The notes beneath the pieces were generated by a model. It worked only from the letters and a program-made list of their open reading frames with translations, did not search any database and was not told the DNA's origin. From assembly GCF_017635265.1 (NCBI RefSeq), contig NZ_JAGBLU010000028.1, forward strand, positions 58,668 to 122,667: a stretch of DNA of 64,000 nucleotides, written 5' to 3'. Made by a program: the position numbers and the translations under genes. Source of the DNA: Butyrivibrio sp. GTDB taxonomy: Bacteria > Bacillota > Clostridia > Lachnospirales > Lachnospiraceae. Positions 34,638-44,755 of this stretch are shown one piece after another. How positions within the stretch are numbered: the stretch's first letter is position 1; each line of letters begins with the position of its first letter.

Positions 34638-37331
34638 GTGGAGAACACTACCATGTTTGAAAATGTAGATATAGAAAAAGTTTCACCTATGATGCAGCAC
34701 TATTTACAGACAAAAATGGAGTATAAGGACTGCATCTTGTTTTACAGACTGGGTGATTTTTATGAACTCTTTTTTGATGATGCGAAGGTTGCTTCAAAAG
34801 AACTTGAACTGACACTTACAGGTAAGGCGTGCGGTCTGGAGGAAAGGGCTCCCATGTGCGGAGTTCCATTCCATGCTGTAGATTCTTATTTAACAAAGCT
34901 TGTGTCAAGAGGATATAAGGTTGCTATCTGTGAGCAGACAGAGGATCCAAAGCTTGCTAAAGGAATAGTAAAAAGAGATGTAACAAGAATCGTAACTCCG
35001 GGAACAAATCTTAATATGCAGGCTTTGGAGGAGTCCAAGAATAACTATATCATGAGTGTTCTTTATTCTCCCGATAATATAGGAATATCGATTGCCGATG
35101 TGACTACAGGCGATTATTTTCTGACGGAAGTAGATTCGCTTCGTGCATGTACCGATGAAATTGTAAAATATATGCCTTCAGAGATTATCTGCAATGAAGC
35201 ATTTACATTTTCAGGAATTGATATAAACGATTTAAAGAACAGATTAGAAGTATATGTTAATCCTCTGGATTCCAGATATTATGATGAGGATTCCTGTAAA
35301 AGACTCTTACTTAAGCACTTTAAGGTTTCTTCACTCATAGGACTTGGGATAGATGATTTTCCAAATGGTATCGTGGCTGCGGGATCTCTTTTACAGTATC
35401 TGACAGACATGCAAAAGTCGGATATTTCCAATATCACTCATATCTATCCATACCTGACAAGCAAGTACATGCTTCTTGACAGTTCGACAAGAAGAAATCT
35501 TGAGCTTGTTGAAACTATGAGGGATAAACAGAAAAGAGGCACACTTCTGTGGGTTCTTGACAAAACCAAAACAGCTATGGGCGCCAGAACATTAAGAAGC
35601 TTTATAGAGCAGCCGCTTATAGATAAAAATGTTATTTTGTTAAGGCAGGGCGCTGTAGGAACTTTGGTTAAAAATGTAGTTACCAGAGAAGAAATCAGAG
35701 AATATCTAAATCCTGTTTACGATCTTGAAAGACTTATGTCAAAGATTGTTTTTAAAACTGCAAATCCAAGAGACCTTTTGGCATTCAGGAATTCAATTAA
35801 GATGATTCCTGCAATAATAACTGCTCTTATGGATATACAGTCTGATCCTGAGATTAAAGAATTAACTTCAAAACTCGATCCATTAACTGATATTCATGAC
35901 CTTATTGACAGTGCAATAGTTGAAGAGCCGCCTTTGGCAATAAAGGAAAGCGGCATAATTAAAGATGGTTTTGATAAAGATATTGATCACTTCAGAGAAG
36001 CCGGAACGAATGGAAAACAGTGGCTTTCGCAGTTGGAGGAAGAGGAAAAGGAAAATACCGGAATTAAGAACCTCAGAATAAAGTACAGTAATGTATTCGG
36101 ATATTCTTTTGAAGTTACAAATTCTTTTAAAGACAAGGTTCCCGATTACTTTATACGAAAGCAAACCCTTACAAACTGTGAACGTTACACAACTCCCAAG
36201 TTAAAGGAATTGGAGGACACAATCCTTAATGCTCAAGATAAGCTCAATAACTTGGAGTATGACATGTTCTGCAAAATAAGGGATTCTATCGCACTTGAAA
36301 TCGGCAGGATTCAAGACACTGCCAAAGCGATAGCTCTCTTGGATGTATATGCAAGTCTGGCCTTTGTTGCTGAAAAAAACAGATATGTTAAGCCAAGTCT
36401 TAATGATAAGGGTGTTATCAATATTAAGGATGGAAGACATCCGGTAGTTGAGAAAATGCTTGATTCTTCTGATATGTTTATTTCAAATGATACGTTTCTT
36501 GATAATAAAAAGCATTGTATCTCAATTATCACAGGCCCTAATATGGCAGGTAAGTCAACTTACATGAGACAGACTGCACTTATTGTTTTAATGGCACAGA
36601 TCGGTTCTTTTGTTCCTGCGCAAAAAGCAGACATATGCGTTGTTGACAGAATCTTTACAAGAGTCGGAGCTTCGGATGATCTTGGTAGCGGCCAGTCAAC
36701 ATTCATGGTTGAGATGAATGAAGTGGCTAACATCTTAAGAAATGCGACTCCCAACTCACTTTTGATACTTGATGAGATTGGACGTGGAACTTCAACCTAT
36801 GACGGTCTTGCTATAGCATGGGCAGTTACGGAACATATCAGTAACAGGAAAATCCTTGGTGCCAAAACATTATTTGCAACTCACTATCATGAGCTTACCG
36901 AACTTGAAGGTAAAATGGACAACGTAAACAACTATTGCATAGCTGTTAAAGAAAATGGTGATGACATTGTCTTTTTGAGAAAAATAATAAAGGGCGGTGC
37001 TGACAAGAGCTATGGTATTCAGGTTGCCAAGCTTGCGGGAGTGCCTGATATGGTAATTGACCGAGCCAAAGAGATAGTAGCTGAACTTACTGACAATGAC
37101 ATTACTGAGAAGGTTCAGAGTATAGCCAGAGATTCAAAAAATGACAAAAAAGTAAAAGTACAACATTATGATGACGTTGATATAGACCAGATGACTCTTT
37201 TTGATACCGTTACCGACGAAGATGTACTAAAGAGGCTTCAGGAAATAGATATAACGACACTTACTCCCATGGATGCACTTAATACGCTTTATAAGCTTCA
37301 GAGTGATTTGAAAAACAGGTGGAAAAACTAA
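34638..37331 (+). CDS. mutS: DNA mismatch repair protein MutS
   Basis: 897-aa mismatch-recognition ATPase. The mismatch-binding Phe-x-Glu motif is in GDFYELFFDDA, near residue 45. The clamp/lever domains follow, then the ABC-type ATPase: Walker A GPNMAGKST (residue 633), LGSGQSTFMVEM signature, Walker B LLILDEIGRGTSTYDG and FATHYHEL. Everything expected of MutS1 is present. The GTG at 34638 is chosen because TGGGGA lies seven bases upstream; further upstream frame runs through the palindromic repeat and does not look coding. mutL follows directly. Confidence 0.96.
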   Translation: MENTTMFENVDIEKVSPMMQHYLQTKMEYKDCILFYRLGDFYELFFDDAKVASKELELTLTGKACGLEERAPMCGVPFHAVDSYLTKLVSRGYKVAICEQTEDPKLAKGIVKRDVTRIVTPGTNLNMQALEESKNNYIMSVLYSPDNIGISIADVTTGDYFLTEVDSLRACTDEIVKYMPSEIICNEAFTFSGIDINDLKNRLEVYVNPLDSRYYDEDSCKRLLLKHFKVSSLIGLGIDDFPNGIVAAGSLLQYLTDMQKSDISNITHIYPYLTSKYMLLDSSTRRNLELVETMRDKQKRGTLLWVLDKTKTAMGARTLRSFIEQPLIDKNVILLRQGAVGTLVKNVVTREEIREYLNPVYDLERLMSKIVFKTANPRDLLAFRNSIKMIPAIITALMDIQSDPEIKELTSKLDPLTDIHDLIDSAIVEEPPLAIKESGIIKDGFDKDIDHFREAGTNGKQWLSQLEEEEKENTGIKNLRIKYSNVFGYSFEVTNSFKDKVPDYFIRKQTLTNCERYTTPKLKELEDTILNAQDKLNNLEYDMFCKIRDSIALEIGRIQDTAKAIALLDVYASLAFVAEKNRYVKPSLNDKGVINIKDGRHPVVEKMLDSSDMFISNDTFLDNKKHCISIITGPNMAGKSTYMRQTALIVLMAQIGSFVPAQKADICVVDRIFTRVGASDDLGSGQSTFMVEMNEVANILRNATPNSLLILDEIGRGTSTYDGLAIAWAVTEHISNRKILGAKTLFATHYHELTELEGKMDNVNNYCIAVKENGDDIVFLRKIIKGGADKSYGIQVAKLAGVPDMVIDRAKEIVAELTDNDITEKVQSIARDSKNDKKVKVQHYDDVDIDQMTLFDTVTDEDVLKRLQEIDITTLTPMDALNTLYKLQSDLKNRWKN

Positions 37332-39335
37332 ATGGCTTTTATTAACGAACTGGACAAAAATACTATAGATCAGATTGCTGCAGGAGAAGTAGTTGAAAGA
37401 CCGGCAAGTGTTGTAAAGGAGCTGGTTGAGAATGCTATAGACAGTGGTGCCAATGCTATTACTGTTGAGATAAAAGGCGGCGGAATTGACATGATCCGTG
37501 TAACGGATAACGGAAGCGGAATTGAAAAAAGTCAGATTCGTAAAGCTTTTAAAAGACATGCAACAAGTAAGCTTACTTGTATTGATGATCTTTTTACCAT
37601 TCATTCTCTTGGCTTTAGAGGTGAGGCTCTTTCAAGTATTTCGTCTGTTGCGCAGGTCGATATGATAACCAAGACAGCTGATGATCTTACCGGAACCAGA
37701 TATACCATAAACGGTGGAGAAGAGGTGGCATTTGAAGAGATAGGAGCTCCGGACGGAACGTCCCTTATTGTAAGAAATTTATTCTACAATACTCCTGCCA
37801 GAAAAAAGTTTCTAAAGACTCCTCAGACTGAAGGAAGCTATATCGGAGATGTAATGGAGCATCTTGCACTGGATAATCCGACGGTTTCTTTTCACTATAT
37901 AAATAATAAAGAAGATAAGTTTTCTACTACCGGTAACGGGGATCTTAAAGAAATCATCTATCGTATTTACGGCAGAGATATTTCTGTAAGTCTCGTTCCT
38001 ATAAATGTATCAGAAAACGGATATACTCTTGAAGGGTATCTCGGAGAGCCTTCCATCAACAGGTCTAACAGAAACTTCGAGATATTCTTTGTAAATGGCA
38101 GATATGTTAAAGACAAGGTGATGTCAAAAGCTCTTGAAGAAGGTTACAAGCAGTATCTGATGATGCATAAGTTTCCTTTTGCGGTTTTGCATTTAAGACT
38201 TGACCCTTCGATGGTTGATGTAAATGTACATCCTGCAAAGCTTGAAGTCAGATTTGGCAATCAACCTGCTCTTTATGAGTTTATCAGGCAGAATGTGGAA
38301 ACGACTCTGCGAAATAAGGAAATGATACCTGATGCACTTCTTGGTGAGGATGAACCTGTAAAGAAAAAGACAGAGGAAGTAGTTAATGAAGGTAACGTGT
38401 CAGGAAACGGATCAAATTCAAGTAATACTGAAGTTATAAGTGATTTTGAAGATAATGACAAGCCTCAAAAGAGCATTGCACCTCAGCCATTTGAAAAAAT
38501 TCGTTTTGAGGAAAATCGTCTAAAAGAGGATGAACCTGTATTTGCTACCGGAGTAAAGGCAGAGCCGATTAAGATAGAGGATTCCAATAAATCAGCTGTA
38601 TGGACCAGAATATTTGGAGATTCAGACGGTTCAAAGGCCAAGGAAGCTGAAAAGCCCTCACCAATCATTAAGCAGGATGAAGCTGTAATCGTAGAAAAAC
38701 CTGTTCAATTAAATCTTTTTGATGAAAAAGTTCTTTCAAGAGAGAATGTAAAAGAATATGAGATTATTGGACAGATTTTTGGGACTTACTGGATTATAGG
38801 CTTTAAGGATAAAATATTCCTTATGGATCAGCACGCTGCTCATGAAAAGGTTAACTACGAGCGTATGATGAAGAGATACAAGGCAGGAGAGCAACTTTCT
38901 CAGATGGTAAATCCTCCTGTTATAATCTCACTTTCGGCTGCTGAGGAAGAGTTGTTTATTAAATACAGACAGTATTTTGAAAAACTTGGATTTAATATAG
39001 AGAACTTTGGCGGACATGAATATGCCATGAGGGCAATTCCCATTGATCTTTTCGGGTGTGACAGTGAAAAAGAAATGTTCATTGAAATTCTTGACGAATT
39101 GTCCCATGAAACAAACCTTGACAGAACACCTGATGTAATAAATTATAAGATTGCAAGTATGGCCTGCAAGGCTTCTGTTAAGGGCAACACAAAAATGAGC
39201 AGGCAGGAGTTGGAGGCTCTTTTGGATGAGCTTTTAACCTTGGATAATCCATATAATTGTCCTCACGGCAGACCAACCATAATATCAATGTCAAAATACG
39301 AAATTGACAAGAAATTTAAGCGGGTAGTTGAATGA
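37332..39335 (+). CDS. mutL: DNA mismatch repair endonuclease MutL
   Basis: 667-aa mismatch repair protein that couples MutS to strand nicking. GHKL ATPase motifs at the N-terminus: VVKELVENAIDSGA, VTDNGSGI, RHATSKL, LGFRGEALSS. After a variable acidic linker (about residues 345-470) the C-terminal dimerisation/endonuclease domain carries DQHAAHEKVNYE (DQHAxxExxxxE metal motif), ACKASVKG and CPHGRP, so it should be a nicking MutL as in Firmicutes lacking MutH. Starts at the base after the mutS stop and overlaps miaA by 4 bp. Confidence 0.96.
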   Translation: MAFINELDKNTIDQIAAGEVVERPASVVKELVENAIDSGANAITVEIKGGGIDMIRVTDNGSGIEKSQIRKAFKRHATSKLTCIDDLFTIHSLGFRGEALSSISSVAQVDMITKTADDLTGTRYTINGGEEVAFEEIGAPDGTSLIVRNLFYNTPARKKFLKTPQTEGSYIGDVMEHLALDNPTVSFHYINNKEDKFSTTGNGDLKEIIYRIYGRDISVSLVPINVSENGYTLEGYLGEPSINRSNRNFEIFFVNGRYVKDKVMSKALEEGYKQYLMMHKFPFAVLHLRLDPSMVDVNVHPAKLEVRFGNQPALYEFIRQNVETTLRNKEMIPDALLGEDEPVKKKTEEVVNEGNVSGNGSNSSNTEVISDFEDNDKPQKSIAPQPFEKIRFEENRLKEDEPVFATGVKAEPIKIEDSNKSAVWTRIFGDSDGSKAKEAEKPSPIIKQDEAVIVEKPVQLNLFDEKVLSRENVKEYEIIGQIFGTYWIIGFKDKIFLMDQHAAHEKVNYERMMKRYKAGEQLSQMVNPPVIISLSAAEEELFIKYRQYFEKLGFNIENFGGHEYAMRAIPIDLFGCDSEKEMFIEILDELSHETNLDRTPDVINYKIASMACKASVKGNTKMSRQELEALLDELLTLDNPYNCPHGRPTIISMSKYEIDKKFKRVVE

Positions 39336-40270
39336 GTAAACAAAAGCTTGTTATTTTGACCGGGCCAACAGCTGTTGGAAAATCAAAACTATCAATTGAA
39401 CTTGCAAAAGCTATCGGCGGAGAGATTATCTCCGCTGATTCTATGCAGGTATATAAGTATATGAACATTGGTACTGACAAGATATCTCCCGAAAAAACGG
39501 GAGGTGTCAGACATCATTTGATTGATTTTCTTGACCCGAAAGAGGATTTTAATGTCTTTTTATTTCAGAAATTGGTAAAAGAAGCGATCGATGATATTTC
39601 AAGCAGAGGAAAAGTTCCGATTATGGTGGGAGGTACCGGCTTTTATATTCAGGCGGTTCTCCGTGATATTGATTTTACAGAGACCGATGAGGATGATTCC
39701 TATAGAAAAGAACTTGAAAAAAGAGTTGAAAATGGTGAGGCTCATGAACTTTTTGAAGAGCTTAAAAGCGTTGATCCTGAGTCGGCGAAGGTTATTCATG
39801 AGAATAACTCAAAACGTGTAATAAGAGCACTTGAGTATTACAAGAAAACAGGAAAAAAAATATCAGATCACAATAAAGAACAAAGCAGTAACGACTCTCC
39901 TTATGACTTTAAGTATTTTGTTTTGACAGATGATAGAAAAGCGTTATACTCACGCATAGACGCTCGCGTTGATAAGATGATTGATGATGGTCTTGAACAG
40001 GAAGTCAGAAAACTTGTTAAATTGAACATTCCGATGACTGCAACATCTATGCAAAGTTTAGGATACAGGGAAATGATCGGATACATAAATGGTGATTATG
40101 ATCTTGAAAGAGCAATTTATCTTATCAAACTTAATACCAGACATTTTGCAAAAAGGCAGTTAACCTGGTTTAGACGTGAAAGAGATGTAATATGGCTTGA
40201 TAAAGAAAAGTTTGGCCATGATGATGATTTAATATTGAAAGAGATAATTAGGATTTATGGAAATGAATAG
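39332..40270 (+). CDS. miaA: tRNA dimethylallyltransferase
   Basis: 312-aa enzyme transferring dimethylallyl to N6 of A37 in tRNA, giving i6A. P-loop GPTAVGKSKLS (near residue 10), EIISADSMQVYKYMNIGTDK (DSxQxY motif), HHLIDFLDPKEDFNV, MVGGTGFYIQAV, SLGYREMIGYI and RHFAKRQLTWFRRE are all typical. With MiaB encoded upstream it forms the ms2i6A pathway, interrupted here by mutSL. Overlaps mutL by 4 bp. Confidence 0.96.
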   Translation: MSKQKLVILTGPTAVGKSKLSIELAKAIGGEIISADSMQVYKYMNIGTDKISPEKTGGVRHHLIDFLDPKEDFNVFLFQKLVKEAIDDISSRGKVPIMVGGTGFYIQAVLRDIDFTETDEDDSYRKELEKRVENGEAHELFEELKSVDPESAKVIHENNSKRVIRALEYYKKTGKKISDHNKEQSSNDSPYDFKYFVLTDDRKALYSRIDARVDKMIDDGLEQEVRKLVKLNIPMTATSMQSLGYREMIGYINGDYDLERAIYLIKLNTRHFAKRQLTWFRRERDVIWLDKEKFGHDDDLILKEIIRIYGNE

Positions 40271-41546
40271 TAATATGTACGAATCACTTGGTATTTCCAA
40301 GGAAGTTTATGAATTTGGAGAAAAAATTTGTAAAGACCTTGAGGCGAGGTTTAAGACTATAGATGAAACAGCTGAATATAATCAGCTTAAAGTCCTAAAG
40401 GCTATGCAGGACAATAATGTAAGTGAGGCTTGTCTTTTAGGTACTACAGGCTATGGCTATAATGACATGGGAAGAGAAAAGCTTGAAGCTGTTTATGCAT
40501 CGGTATTCCACACAGAGGATGCACTTGTAAGGCCTCAGATAACTTGTGGAACGCATGCTCTGGCGCTTGCTCTTATGAGTAATCTTCGCCCCGGTGACAT
40601 GCTTTTTTCACCTGTCGGAAAGCCCTATGACACACTCGAAGAGGTAATAGGAATCAGACCGTCTAAAGGTTCTCTTGCAGAATATGGCGTTTCATATTCG
40701 CAGGTGGATCTTTTACCGGATGGCAGTTTTGACTTTGATAATATTAAAAAAGTTCTTCTTGCAAATGACAACATTAGGCTTGTGACTATTCAAAGGTCAA
40801 AGGGCTATCAGACAAGACCGACTCTTTCCGTTGAAAGAATAGGTGAACTTATAAGCTTCATAAAGAATATAAAGAGTGACGTTATCTGTATGGTTGATAA
40901 CTGTTACGGTGAGTTTGTAGAGAGAATTGAGCCTACAGACCTTGGTGCCGATATGGTTGTGGGATCTCTTATTAAGAATCCCGGCGGTGGACTTGCTCCA
41001 ATTGGCGGATACATTGCAGGTAAAAAAGAATGTGTTGAAAATGCTGCATTCAGACTAACTTCACCGGGACTTGGAAAAGAGGTTGGAGCTTCCCTTGGAA
41101 TACTTCCTCAGTTTTATCAGGGATTTTTCCTTGCTCCTACAGTAACAGCTTCTGCGCTTAAGGGTGCAATTTTTGCAGCTAATATATATGAAAAACTTGG
41201 GTTTGATGTATGTCCAAACGGTAGTGAAGACAGGTTTGATATTATTCAGGCTGTGACTTTTGGTAAACCTGAGGGAGTTATTGCTTTTTGTGAAGGCATT
41301 CAGGCCGCTGCGCCGGTAGATTCTTTTGTCACACCGGAGCCTTGGGATATGCCGGGATATGATGCACAGGTTATTATGGCTGCAGGAGCATTTGTATCGG
41401 GTTCATCAATTGAACTTTCGGCTGATGGTCCTATAAAGGAGCCTTATTCAGTATTTTTCCAGGGAGGACTTACCTGGCCTCATGCCAAATATGGCATTTT
41501 AAAGACTTTACAAAAGCTTTATGATGTAAAAATGGTATCTTTGTGA
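40263..41546 (+). CDS. PLP-dependent methionine gamma-lyase family (aluminum-resistance-type) protein
   Basis: About 427-aa fold-type I pyridoxal-phosphate enzyme of the family once named aluminum resistance protein (ynbB-like). It starts NMYESLGISKEVYEFGEKI and has GTTGYGYNDMGREKLE, RPQITCGTHALALAL, MVDNCYGEFVE, and the PLP lysine in VVGSLIKNPGGGLAPIGGYIAG. These proteins resemble cystathionine/methionine gamma-lyases; the natural substrate is unsettled. Three closely spaced ATGs exist; 40263 has AGGA nine bases upstream. It overlaps miaA by 8 bp, an arrangement common in Clostridia. Confidence 0.88.
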   Translation: MNSNMYESLGISKEVYEFGEKICKDLEARFKTIDETAEYNQLKVLKAMQDNNVSEACLLGTTGYGYNDMGREKLEAVYASVFHTEDALVRPQITCGTHALALALMSNLRPGDMLFSPVGKPYDTLEEVIGIRPSKGSLAEYGVSYSQVDLLPDGSFDFDNIKKVLLANDNIRLVTIQRSKGYQTRPTLSVERIGELISFIKNIKSDVICMVDNCYGEFVERIEPTDLGADMVVGSLIKNPGGGLAPIGGYIAGKKECVENAAFRLTSPGLGKEVGASLGILPQFYQGFFLAPTVTASALKGAIFAANIYEKLGFDVCPNGSEDRFDIIQAVTFGKPEGVIAFCEGIQAAAPVDSFVTPEPWDMPGYDAQVIMAAGAFVSGSSIELSADGPIKEPYSVFFQGGLTWPHAKYGILKTLQKLYDVKMVSL

Positions 41547-41572
41547 TAAACTAATAGCTGTATCTTTTTATA

Positions 41573-41620
41573 CTTTTCTGATCACCCGGAGAACTTGTGT
41601 ATAGCACAAAATCAGAAAGG
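41573..41620 (+). promoter_or_regulatory. Hairpin covering the radC ribosome-binding site
   Basis: CTTTTCTGAT (41573-41582) pairs with ATCAGAAAGG (41611-41620, one G-U), enclosing a second stem TTGTG-TATAG-CACAA (41595-41609). The 3' arm contains the AGAAAGG ribosome site of radC, five bases before its ATG, so folding would hide it. Confidence 0.5.
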
Positions 41621-41625
41621 TAAAA

Positions 41626-42339
41626 ATGAATACAATTAATAAAAAGTTATTTGAATGTGATGCATATAAGGAAATGCTTCCTTATGAGCGCTTTATCAAT
41701 GCAGGACCTGAAAGTCTTACGGATGCTGAGCTTTTGGCTATTATTATCCGTACGGGAAGTGGAACCTTGACTCCCATTGAGATTGCACATCAAATTTTGA
41801 ATTTATCAGGCGGGAAAGAGCGTGGGCTGAACAGTCTGTATACGCTTACACTTGATGAACTTAAAAGTGTCCATGGAATTGGTGAAGTTAAGGCAGTAAA
41901 GCTAAAATGTTTGTCGGAGCTGGCAAAGAGAATGGCTTATCAGGGCTCTTTTAGTGGTACTTTTTTTGAATCATCAAGGCAGATTGCCGGGCAGTACATG
42001 GAAAAAATGCGCCACGATGACAGGGAAAGGGCTGTTTTGTTATGTTTAAACAACAAACATAAGCTTTTAAATGAGACAGTTCTTTCTATTGGAACAGTCA
42101 ACTCAGCATCGGTATCACCAAGGGATTTATTTATTCATGCCCTAAAAACAGGTGCTTCGTCCATAGTTCTTTTACATAATCATCCCAGTGGAGACCCAAC
42201 TCCTTCAAGGGCTGATGTAGAACTTACAAATAAGATCAGTGAGTCGGGCAATATGCTTGATGTCAGATTACTTGATCATATAATTATAGGAAATCAGTCA
42301 TATTACAGCTTTAACGAAAAAGGGCTTTTATGGCAATAA
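41626..42339 (+). CDS. radC: RadC family protein (JAB/MPN metalloprotease-like)
   Basis: 237-aa protein. N-terminal helix-hairpin-helix region (YERFINAGPESLTDAELLAI, LTLDELKSVHGIGEVKAVKL) and C-terminal JAB1/MPN domain with the zinc motif LLHNHPSGDPTPSRAD (HxHPSGxxxPSxxD). The RadC name comes from a historical repair assignment; the biochemical role is unclear. RBS may be masked by an upstream hairpin. mreB starts nine bases after its stop, as in many Firmicutes (radC-mreBCD). Confidence 0.93.
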   Translation: MNTINKKLFECDAYKEMLPYERFINAGPESLTDAELLAIIIRTGSGTLTPIEIAHQILNLSGGKERGLNSLYTLTLDELKSVHGIGEVKAVKLKCLSELAKRMAYQGSFSGTFFESSRQIAGQYMEKMRHDDRERAVLLCLNNKHKLLNETVLSIGTVNSASVSPRDLFIHALKTGASSIVLLHNHPSGDPTPSRADVELTNKISESGNMLDVRLLDHIIIGNQSYYSFNEKGLLWQ

Positions 42340-42348
42340 GGAGAAAAA

Positions 42349-43353
42349 ATGGCTAATATTTTTGGAATTGATCTTGGAACAAGTAACATCAAAATCTTTA
42401 ACAGAGATGAGGATAGTCTTACAGTTGAAAAAAACATGATAGCTATTGAAAATAAGACTAACATCTTTGCATACGGTAATTCCGCTTATGAGATGTATGA
42501 GAAGGCTCCTGATAAGATTAAAATTTCATATCCTCTAAACAGTGGTGTTATCGCAGATATTGAGCATATGGAAACCCTTGTTAAGCTCTTTATAACAGAT
42601 CAGATGAAGGGTAGTGTTAAGCCCTGCGATGTTTATATCGCAGTACCCAAGGATGTAACTGAAGTTGAGAGAAGAGCTTTCCATGACCTTATTAACGATG
42701 CCGGAATCAAAGCCAAAAAGATTATGATGGTTAAAAAGCCTCTGGCAGACGGCCTTGGAATGAACGTAGATGTTATGAACTCTCAGGGTGTTTTGGTCGT
42801 GAATGTCGGATACGATACAACTGAAATCTCTATTCTTTCTCTTAGAGGAATTGTTGTCAGTAAACTTATAAAGGTTGGTGGTAAGAAGTTTGATGAATCA
42901 ATAAGAAATGTTATTCGTAAGGAATTTGGTCTTCTTATTGGTGAAAAGACTTCTGAAAGTGTTAAGATTTCCCTTAAGGAACTTGAAAAAGAGGGCAAGG
43001 ATGCGGTTGTTTACGGAAGAGATATTGTTACAGGACTTCCTGTAGAGAGAAAAATTCCTACAGACCTTCTTAATCAGGCACTTGTTGAGAACTTTGACGT
43101 TATTCTTGATAATGTTAAGGCTACTCTTGAAAAGACTCCGCCGGAGCTTGCAGCTGATATCTTTAAGCATGGTCTTTATCTTACAGGTGGTGCTTCTCAG
43201 GTTTGCCATCTTGCGCAGAGACTTAGCAATGGTGTAGGACTGAACGTAAACCTTGCAGAGAACCCTATCGGTTCAGGTGCTCTTGGTCTTGCCAAGATCA
43301 TTAAAGATGATCAGTATAAACCTCTTGCATACGGTATTGAAGAGGATAGATAA
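42349..43353 (+). CDS. mreB: Rod shape-determining protein MreB
   Basis: 334-aa bacterial actin guiding cell-wall synthesis along the cylinder. Phosphate-1 motif FGIDLGTSNIKIF, YPLNSGVIADIEHME, VYIAVPKDVTEVERRA, VLVVNVGYDTTEISIL (phosphate-2) and LYLTGGASQV (adenosine) are visible. The common VGxxA...GR signature region is somewhat divergent, so an Mbl/MreBH-type paralogue is possible. AAGGAG precedes the ATG; mreC follows without gap. Confidence 0.92.
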   Translation: MANIFGIDLGTSNIKIFNRDEDSLTVEKNMIAIENKTNIFAYGNSAYEMYEKAPDKIKISYPLNSGVIADIEHMETLVKLFITDQMKGSVKPCDVYIAVPKDVTEVERRAFHDLINDAGIKAKKIMMVKKPLADGLGMNVDVMNSQGVLVVNVGYDTTEISILSLRGIVVSKLIKVGGKKFDESIRNVIRKEFGLLIGEKTSESVKISLKELEKEGKDAVVYGRDIVTGLPVERKIPTDLLNQALVENFDVILDNVKATLEKTPPELAADIFKHGLYLTGGASQVCHLAQRLSNGVGLNVNLAENPIGSGALGLAKIIKDDQYKPLAYGIEEDR

Positions 43354-44223
43354 ATGAGTCCTATTATAAGGCAGAGAGGAGAAGAATTTACCCTTCCAAG
43401 TAAATATCTCCTCTTTATTTTAACAATTCTATGTACGGCACTTATTGTGATTACATTTAACACAAACCTGTTTACGGGACCTCTTAATTCCTTTGCAGGT
43501 ATTTTTGTGGTGCCTTTTCAAAAGGGTATTACGGTTTGTTCCAGCTATATAAAGGATACAACAGATAAACTTGCATCAATCACTCAGCTTTTAGACGAAA
43601 ATGAGAAGCTAAAACAACAGATAGATGAGCTTACAATTGCAAATACAAACCTTGAACAGGAAAAGTATGAATTGACGGAATTGAGAGCTTTGTATGAGCT
43701 TGATTCCAAGTATGCGGATTATCCTAAGACCGGAGCCAGAATTATCGCTAAGGATGCCGGAAACTGGTACTATTCATTTGTAATCGATAAAGGTTCTGAT
43801 GACGGGATTACTGTTGATATGAATGTTATCGCCGGAGCAGGACTTGTTGGAAGAGTAATTGATGTTGGCCCTGACTGGGCAAAAGTACAGTCTATAATTG
43901 CAGATAATTCTGCAGTGAGCGGTATGGTTTTATCTTCATCGGACAATCTTATAGTTTCAGGTGATCTGGAGCTTTACAGAAGTGGGTATATCAGTTTTTC
44001 AAAGCTTGTGGATGATGCTGATAAAGTAAGCATAGGAGATAAGATTGTCACTTCCAATATCAGTGATAAGTATTTGCCGGGAATCCTTATTGGATATATT
44101 GCAACACTTGAAGATGATTCCAATAATCTGACAAAGTCGGGAACCCTTTCTCCGGCTGTAGATTTTGAACATATGAATGAAGTACTTGTAATACTTCAGG
44201 TTAAAAATAACGGCGGAAATTGA
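43354..44223 (+). CDS. mreC: Rod shape-determining protein MreC
   Basis: 289-aa bitopic protein: one membrane segment (about residues 18-38), a coiled coil (about 65-110, ITQLLDENEKLKQQIDELTI), then the beta-domain with ARIIAKDAGNWYYSFVIDKG and VDMNVIAGAGLVGRVIDVG. It links MreB to the PBP2/RodA synthases. ATG immediately after mreB stop. Confidence 0.95.
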   Translation: MSPIIRQRGEEFTLPSKYLLFILTILCTALIVITFNTNLFTGPLNSFAGIFVVPFQKGITVCSSYIKDTTDKLASITQLLDENEKLKQQIDELTIANTNLEQEKYELTELRALYELDSKYADYPKTGARIIAKDAGNWYYSFVIDKGSDDGITVDMNVIAGAGLVGRVIDVGPDWAKVQSIIADNSAVSGMVLSSSDNLIVSGDLELYRSGYISFSKLVDDADKVSIGDKIVTSNISDKYLPGILIGYIATLEDDSNNLTKSGTLSPAVDFEHMNEVLVILQVKNNGGN

Positions 44224-44230
44224 TTTATTT

Positions 44231-44755
44231 ATGAATATTAGGCGTATACTTGTAAACTTCATATTTATTATTGTGTCATTTATTTTACAGACTACGCTTT
44301 TCAGAGCCTTGGATTTTGGAGGTATTGCCCCCAATATCCTTATGATAATGACTTCTTCGACCGCTTTTATCAAGGGTGATAAAGCCGGTCTTTTGACGGG
44401 TTTTTTCTGTGGCCTTCTTGTCGATATTTTCTTTGGTACATATTTGGGATTTTATGCTCTTATTTATATGTACATAGGTTTTATTGTAGGAAAGCTTCAC
44501 ATTATCTTTTTTTCTCAAAATGTAGCTATCCCAATACTTGTAATTACAATTTCAGACTTTGTTTTTGGTTTTATTTGTTATGTACTTATGTTCCTTTTCA
44601 GAACAAAGTTTAATATTGGTTACTACATGGAAACCGTTATTTTGCCGGAAGTGGTTTATACAGCAATAGTGGCTATTTTTATTTATCCATTTATCCTGAA
44701 AGTCAATAATTCCATTGACGAAAAGGAACAAAGGAGCGCCAGGAAATTTGTTTAA
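44231..44755 (+). CDS. mreD: Rod shape-determining protein MreD
   Basis: 174-aa polytopic membrane protein with about five to six hydrophobic segments, starting MNIRRILVNFIFIIVSFILQ, and GLLTGFFCGLLVDIFFGTYL. Identity rests on topology, size and its place between mreC and the PBP2 gene. Its last codons overlap the PBP2 start. Confidence 0.88.
   Translation: MNIRRILVNFIFIIVSFILQTTLFRALDFGGIAPNILMIMTSSTAFIKGDKAGLLTGFFCGLLVDIFFGTYLGFYALIYMYIGFIVGKLHIIFFSQNVAIPILVITISDFVFGFICYVLMFLFRTKFNIGYYMETVILPEVVYTAIVAIFIYPFILKVNNSIDEKEQRSARKFV

Noticed and set aside
42898-43209. 103-codon minus frame inside mreB
   Set aside because: Shadow of mreB; Lys/Asn/Phe-rich composition typical of non-coding frames.
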